Source: Psilocybe azurescens (lineage: Eukaryota > Basidiomycota > Agaricomycetes > Agaricales > Agrocybaceae). From it: a DNA stretch of 64,000 nucleotides. The notes under the pieces are model-generated. The model worked only from the letters and a program-made list of their open reading frames with translations. It was not told the DNA's origin and did not search any database. The translations under genes and the position numbers were made by a program. The stretch is from the NCBI GenBank assembly GCA_023853785.1, contig JAJIRX010000256.1:28518-92517 (forward strand). The letters are read 5' to 3'. Of this stretch, positions 57,785-64,000 are shown one piece after another; position 1 is the first letter of the stretch; the number at the start of each line of letters is the position of its first letter.

Positions 57785-60700
57785 GGGCAATCAAATTCAA
57801 AAGATGGAACCAAAAGCTTATTTGAAGTCTAAAAGCTCGGAGGTTACGTAGACCCTGCGTCTCCCCTGCATTCTGAGATGTGCCTTGGGGTCTGGGTCTT
57901 TTAATGGGTATGTATAGGTTTAACTCCTTGGGGACGAAACCTTGGAGTAGGGGGATTTAGAGACCGGTAATTCCTTCAGTATAAGTATCCGGAGCGGAGG
58001 TATGTGTAGAAAGGCCCGGAGGTCCTGGCCGTCGAACGAATGTACAGAAAAATACACGCAGTGCAGGCTGAAGTGCTGAAGAATTGTTTGGTCACTATAG
58101 AGTAAATGAAGCAAGATAAGGTTAAAGGAAGGACGACAATTACCCGGTACCTCAGAGCGCCCAACGGAAGGCTGAAGCCCAACGCACGGTTTTCCGCAGG
58201 CTCCGTCTCTCCTCCGCGTCCGCTTCTGTCCGTCCGTCCGCCCGTCCAGAAAGTCCACGAAGTCCCGTCGAATTCACTCTGCATTGTCGAAGTCCATGAA
58301 CTCGCAAATGGCGCCGTCGCGGGAAATTGATGTTGGTATTATTATACTTACTCCTGCGCAAGACCCAGCAAGAACAGAGTGCATTTGCTTCTTCGAGTGA
58401 CTTAGAATTGCACACTTTTTCTCTAGAATTTATTTTTAACGTGAAAAGAGCCCTAATAGCTCTAGAGGCACGGGTGCTGTGGCACCAGAAAGGATATACA
58501 CTATTGTAGAAGCCAAAGTGTGCATCTACAGACTAATCAACGAATTGAAAAAGGGGTAGACACATCTGTCGATGGTCGGGGAGTGTGTTAGATGAAACAG
58601 GATCAGTCGAGAAAAGACGAAGTAAAAGGATAAAGGATAAGAAAATAAAAGAATGATCGCGAGGCGTACGATCACGGTCTTCGATACAAATACAATGAAA
58701 ATTGACTTCTTCTTTCTTTCATATATTCAAATGTTGGTGTCCAAGAAATTATAGTCGATATCAGCAGGCATCCTCAGTCACTGTGGTCCCCTCCGACACG
58801 ACCGCACGTAACATCAGGGTAAATTGTTGGCTCTCCTTCAATAGGGTATTCTGCGCCTGCGGGGAGGTCGAGGGGCATGCATAACACTGTCACCTCAAGA
58901 GACGGGAAGTTCCCGAGATCAACAACGTCTCCGTTGACCTAATGTCGATCGCCACTTTGAGAAATATGTTAGAAGAGATGAGTTAAAACACACCTTCGTT
59001 ACGCCCCAGCTAATGTGTTCCTTGAGATAGGGCACCACAGTACCGGGTTCGAGAGATGTTTGTCCAGACTTCGCCAAGAAGATATCGTTGATGTGCACAA
59101 ACCCTTTAATGAGCTCCTCAGCTTGTGCGGTACAGTTGGCACACTGTTCGGGGTGGCTATTGGCGAAGACGTCGAACGTTCCCGCAAAATCAGGGTGGAA
59201 AAGCCACTCGTCAGGGCAGGCGGGAACCTCGTTGGAGAGGAAAATATAGACAGAGAAACTGCCTCCAACTTCGAACTGTTTGCACTGAACTCGAACACTC
59301 CACTCCGGAGTTACAGAATTGGCGGCCACAGAGCTAGCCTCTGGCGCTGTAAAGAATTTCATGAGAGAAAGCAATAAAGTTATATAACGGGAACCTCACT
59401 GGGTTCGTTCACATCGTTAAATTCGTTGTCTGCCATATGTATCTTATCTGCTGTTGATAAAAAGGATGTCAAAAGAGAAGGCATTGAAGCTGACTAAAGA
59501 GCACCTACTTGGTTCGTTCACGCTCACTTCAGCACCTTCGAGCAGGTTGGACTCTTCCGAATCCATCCTGTTCACAGGACCATTATAGCTATAGTTAAAT
59601 ATGCTGGTATTGAAAACGATATCCCGAGATTGCCAGTAGGTGGTTTGAGTGCGCCTAAATGGCAATAGATCTGCCGCATGTGATCAGTAGCATCCAGTTC
59701 TTCGAGGATATCGTGCTGCTTACTGGCTGCGTTTTGCGTCCCCACGCGATGCCTCCCTAACCCAAAAGATCGATGATACGGTCAATCTGAGCGTGATGTA
59801 AATAGAAAATAGGATCGAAAGCTGGATGGTTCCAATTGTCAATTATGTTTGCGGTTGGTGAGCCCAAGAAACATACCGGCGGTCTCAACGGTTGCCATAT
59901 TACCCCCCTCCGCCTGTTCGAGTATGAATTGTATTATGAATACCCTCTAAGCCGGTGGTACCGCCGCTTCCTAGAGTAAATTCTCTCCAATTTTGGATAG
60001 AGTAGAGTCTTTGAGTATTGTTGACGATTTGCTGGGCTTCCGCTCGAAGTGCTCTAAAGTTCAGAGCACCGGATCGTGGTAAGACAATATGCATTCAGAA
60101 AGAGAAATGCTACATACGACACAAGCCGAGACGGTTGACTGTTCCAGTTTGCATCTGGGTGGCGTACAGTTCTTGGCCAACGATTAAAGGGCGCAATGAA
60201 GGCTGCATTGGCGCTCTGTGGGTAGGTATACACCAAGAACGGATTCGGAACGGACACCAATTCCCGGCGGTCCGGCCTCATGATTTGGACAGTAGTCGAG
60301 GATATAACCTGGTTTGGTGGAATCACCGTGGCTTGATTATCCCATCCCCAGTACGGTTGACGTAAAGATGCCGCAGCTGCCTCCCAGAGTGGCCGGTCAT
60401 ATGTGTACGTTGCTGCAATCTGACGGGCGAGCCTCTGGACTTCTTGCTATATTAAATAGCCTTCAGGGAGGAAAGATGACGACTATAGCGCGGAGTTTAC
60501 CTCAAAGAGTACTACGTATGGTCGGTGCCAGGTGGGGAAGATTTCGCTACCATGAGCACAGTAACCGTTGCGCCCGCCACTAGGAGTACCATCCCAAGCA
60601 ACGTCTGGCTGGCCATGAATGCCACCGATTTGCCAATGGGACCCTGCATTATTTCTGTCCCTGCCGTACAGGGCCTCTGTAATTAAATAGTGAGAGATGC

Positions 60701-60900
60701 AGTCAATAGTGAGGCAATGGCTCCATACGAAGGGCTTGAATGTAAAGAGAGAATTGACGAATGTTTCTGACGAATGCCCCTATTTCGAGTCGTTGGGGGC
60801 AGCTACACCAACGGCAGACCTGGGTAAAGCGCCTTGAATGAGGAGTCGGGTGGTCATTTTGAGTAAAATGGATAGAAGTCAGCTCAGGATATAGAAATGC
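57785..60900. repeat. Tandem segmental duplication, unit 3 (partial)
   Basis: Begins with a diverged module M (57785 to about 58270: CCTTCAGTATAAGTATC, CAGAAAAATACACGCAG, GAAGTGCTGAAGAATTG). It then goes directly to sequence without a NACHT gene and to the intact tyrosinase, the DNA that survives as a relic at the matching place of units 1 and 2. No MVNVTSH-type region follows. Confidence 0.75.
58774..60857 (-). CDS. Tyrosinase (polyphenol oxidase)
   Basis: Type-3 copper enzyme that oxidises phenols to o-quinones in melanin formation. Exons on the minus strand: 60857-60729, 60676-60501, 60446-60118, 60055 down to about 59890, further exons to 58994, and 58938-58774. CuA: GGIHGQPDVAWDG, then YCAHGSEIFPTWHRPYVVLF with the two further His. 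Next: YDRPLWEAAAASLRQPYWGWD. CuB: HNTIH and AFDPIFYLHHAQIDR. The C-terminal domain has WSVRVQCKQFEVGGSFSVYI, CANCTAQAEELIKGFVHIN and YPDVTCGRVGG, so the usual C-terminal extension is present. No signal peptide is seen, as in other mushroom tyrosinases. Two homopolymer breaks occur (60795-60799, one C short on the coding strand; 59903-59908, one G extra), and the region around 59650-59770 is not resolved. Confidence 0.88.
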
Positions 60901-62615
60901 AACTGTTGGAGGAAAATTGCTAATGCTTTGAGAGGTGTGAGGCCGCTTTTATACCATACATTAGAGTGGTAGTTAGCATACCTTGAATGCCTTCCTTTGA
61001 GCTAGTCGGACCATAGCTTGTTTGAGTGCACGCAATTTCATGATTCATAATTCTTTTGAGATTAAATGTCGAGCCCTCTACAGCGTAGAACTACTTAATA
61101 TTAAACAAATGAGTGATCTCGGTCTATAGAAGGTTATCCGGGGATATACCGGAACCAAACTGGGACGAGAATTGGACGACTGACGTGAATGAAGAGTGTC
61201 AACTTAGGCCATAACTCTACATCTTCCGGGACATGTATTAATGTGTAGCCATTGTTGAAAGGCCAAGACACGAAGAGCGATATCCCCCTAGGCGCTTATT
61301 GTGGCACATGTGCGGATAAAAGTGGTGCTAGTTCACACTAACGCACTTTATAAGGAACACACATTTCTACTCGGGTTAAATAGGGGTTGAGAGTCCACAT
61401 GGATGACTGATGGCTGGTAAAGCACATATTAAACCGGCTGCACTTGAAGCGCAGTTTAGTTAACTCTCAGATTAGCTTACGCTCAATAACACTATGTACC
61501 GCAGAGGCAATTGCGCGAATTTAGGCTAGGACATACCTTGACTAGCGTACATGTCGTGCAGATGCAATACTCTTTAGGAGATTAAAAGACGTTAACACAA
61601 CCAATTCAAACGATTATCCATTCAGCAAAAGATTACAAAAGTACAGCGGAGAAATACCATCTCGAGGGAGATGCGTCGCGCCTAGTAGTGGATAATATAG
61701 GAATATATGATAGACAGTGGGGGGAGAGGTCAGCAGCGGAGGTATCGCCTCGTCTACAGGACGTAGAAAACCAATGCAAGTGCTGAAGGGTAACCCCTTT
61801 TCGCATTTCTAAAAGTTTTACTCTACCTGTAATGTATCTGAGTTATGTATATTACGTGTTGGAATACACAATAGTTTAGGTGATGGGTGGGTGGGATTTA
61901 AGTAATGCTGAGATAGAGATTGGGTAAAGAGTGAGCTTATGGGAAAGGGTTGTGTAGTTGTCGTCGTGCAACGACGAGCGTAGTGTAAGGGAAAACGATG
62001 GGGATCAGGATACACGCGATGGCGTCTCCTTCTCACGAGAAGTCGTACCTGCTCGCGGGTACTTCCAATTCCTCATCCTGACAATTCCAGCACACAGATA
62101 AGCACCATTATCAATTGTATCCCTGGAAGTTGGTCTGCAGAGCGCCCCAAGCTCTATCACTGAGTATTCGAAGGCTCAGATAAATGATTCAAGGAGGTGC
62201 TCACCCGCTGGACTCCATTAGCCTCATTCTGTAAACCCCCTTCGCCATGCTGATGGATACTTATGTGGTTCACCTCAGGTGAGACGCTTGATGATTATGC
62301 GTCATACCCTGCCCGTGATCTCTTATGACAAATGTTCATTACCAGCTTTGCTTTCGTACAATCACCGCTGGTTCTGACGTTGTTGGAGATAGTATTGACC
62401 GGCTACTTTAAGTGGAGAAATCCGGCATGGAGTACCGGTAGCCATGCTATCAGTAGTGGAATAGTCATAGACAATCTGACTTCACGCTCACCGTATTATG
62501 TACGCGCACTCACCCAGTTAAACATCGTCCATATCTTGTCTCTATCCAGACCATTATTTATCAGATAGACAAAGCTGGTTGACTGGAACGATCTTAGAAT
62601 ATTACTTACCACTGC
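60858..62615. other. Intergenic, no gene seen
   Basis: Ordinary mixed sequence. A minus frame at 61818-62036 is short and His/Thr/Pro-rich with nothing recognisable. This part has no match to the units upstream. Confidence 0.5.
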
Positions 62616-63458
62616 TTAGTTCTGCTCGGCGATCGAGGTTTTATCCACGAATGGTCCAAAGTCTACAATCTGGACTTCATTAGTTTTCATACTTTCTGCA
62701 GACATATGCTGAGTGTAATAAGTATGAACTGAAATGGAGGTGAATGGAAAATTAAGGAATTTGCTTGGGGAACGAATAGCGCTAAAAGCCCATTTAAAAG
62801 ATCGTACGACGGTCATGAGATACGTAAATATAGATGGCAGAAAAACCGGACATTCAGAAGGTCTTCCTACCGGTCGAAGGCCACAATTACACAACTCGTC
62901 TAACACTTAAAACCCCACCTAGAAGCGCGTTCAATAGCAATAGTAACTGCTTGTGCTGCGTGCTCGCTCGTTTTAGAGAAGTTGATGGTTCAAAAGACAG
63001 CAAGCTTGCTGATGTTGGATCATTCAGCCACTCTCGCTCAATGAAAGGTTATTTGACTTAAATTTCCAGTTGTTATATCTGATTCCCAAAGAGTTTTTGC
63101 CACTAATTTACAGTTAATTACTGCGTTATTTTGATTATATGTATCTCAAATGCCCTTGGAGATGAAGCTTAATCTAAGACTGCGGGATAGTGTACACGTT
63201 GGCGTCGAAATGGTAGAGTTATGCAATGGATCTCAGTTGTACAAATCAGACGATCCTGGTGCCTCACTTACAACTCTATCTTAACGCAGGCACTGCAGAA
63301 GAAGACATGACTTTCGTTGATCGATGGAACAATGAAGTAATATACCTAGCACTTTTGTGCTTAACGGCCATACACAATGATGCTAAATTGTTCTCTACGA
63401 TGAGAATCGACCATTAAATGTTGCAGTATTCTAATTCATCTACGTTCAAAGTCCAGAT
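62616..63458. other. Short uncertain ORFs
   Basis: A minus frame (62906-62616, 96 residues), a plus frame (62834-63061) and a plus frame (63226-63417) overlap or abut. None has a recognisable motif, and none is clearly better than chance. Confidence 0.3.
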
Positions 63459-63985
63459 TTATTGTCGGAAACCGCCTCTCAAACGCAGCTTGACTTGATC
63501 TGTGATTATTTTGACCGCAAATTCATTGCTGAATTCAATTATATTCATCAAGACGTCCAACCCAAAAGCTATCTCGAACACTCCTTGGACTATTTGGTTT
63601 GACTCATGCACTCGTTCTGGACTAGTCTTCGGAAGCGTAAATGGCACAACTACAATCATGCTGTCATTGCTATATGTGCCATGATGTAGTGACGTCGCCA
63701 ACTGGCAAGTAGATTGGACCTTGTACTCCTTTGGCCGCAATCTAACATGCAATAGATTGATCCTCATATAAAGTCGCTTCTCATACAGCACGATGAGGAT
63801 CTCCCAAACTGGATGTTGTATGTGATGAAAATGTTATTCCAAGAGGACTTCCTGATGACTTCAAAGACCTCGACATACTTCACCGAGTTATGCATTTGTA
63901 TTTCCACTCTCTGGAAGCTCAGGAGAACGAGTACTGGTGACACTACGCCCAGTACTGTCGCCGTACGACAGCTCTGACTACACAT
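63459..63985 (-). CDS. Possible hypothetical gene entering from the right edge
   Basis: The minus frame 63791-63459 encodes 110 residues with YMRINLLHVRLRPKEYKVQS, SMIVVVPFTLPKTSPERVHE and FGLDVLMNIIEFSNEFAVKI, ending in a stop at 63459. The amino-acid composition is that of a normal folded protein. An open stretch further right (63985-63764) in another frame could be its upstream exon. I do not recognise the family; the 5' end may lie beyond the window. Confidence 0.4.
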
Positions 63986-64000
63986 TAGAGCAAACAGATT

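Overview
The window looks like nuclear DNA of a filamentous basidiomycete fungus, most likely a mushroom-forming agaricomycete (inference). The grounds are short spliceosomal introns (about 45-76 bases, GT...AG) in nearly every gene, a tyrosinase, NACHT NTPases of the fungal type, a KDZ/CxC-type DNA transposon, and several host proteins that I know only as recurrent agaricomycete hypothetical proteins. I see no bacterial-type operons or ribosome binding sites. It is an accessory, repeat-dominated region.

Layout. 1-476 is the right end of a TIR transposon (family C). 477-1060 and 4729-5260 hold a dispersed repeat with small hairpin motifs. 1299-3218 (minus) is a WD40 gene split by a solo LTR (2084-2526). 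3770-4691 is a small three-exon hypothetical gene. A minus-strand hypothetical gene (5330-9662) is interrupted by TIR element B (5909-9572, 8-bp duplication). A plus-strand hypothetical gene (about 10470-19562) is interrupted by TIR element A (11691-18386, 9-bp duplication), which carries a CxC5/CxC6-like KDZ-type protein and accessory ORFs. 19657-25262 holds two inverted arrays of the hairpin motif with a Ty1/copia element (20124-24806) between them. A further agaricomycete hypothetical gene (25392-34452) is interrupted by a Ty3/gypsy chromovirus (27261-33693).

From 36155 to about 60900 there is a decayed tandem segmental duplication of three units. Unit 1 (36155-49189) carries a hAT transposon (37390-41075) and a broken NACHT gene. 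Unit 2 (49190-57784) carries an intact-looking NACHT gene and the hAT empty site. Unit 3 (57785 to about 60900) lacks the NACHT gene but keeps a tyrosinase gene (58774-60857), of which only a small relic remains in units 1 and 2. The last 3 kb hold little beyond a possible partial gene at the right edge.

How it fits together. Four insertions (A, B, chromovirus, hAT) can be mapped to the base. For A, B and the chromovirus, dropping the element plus one copy of its target duplication rejoins a host reading frame; for hAT the paralogous unit shows the empty site. The most novel signals are (i) a family of mini-hairpins with a fixed 8-base loop and changing, self-complementary arms, and (ii) TIR elements with the same outer ends but different subterminal repeats, the arrays of A and B differing chiefly in the central base pair of a 9-bp quasi-palindrome. 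Many frame breaks fall in homopolymer runs, so part of the apparent decay may be base-calling error.
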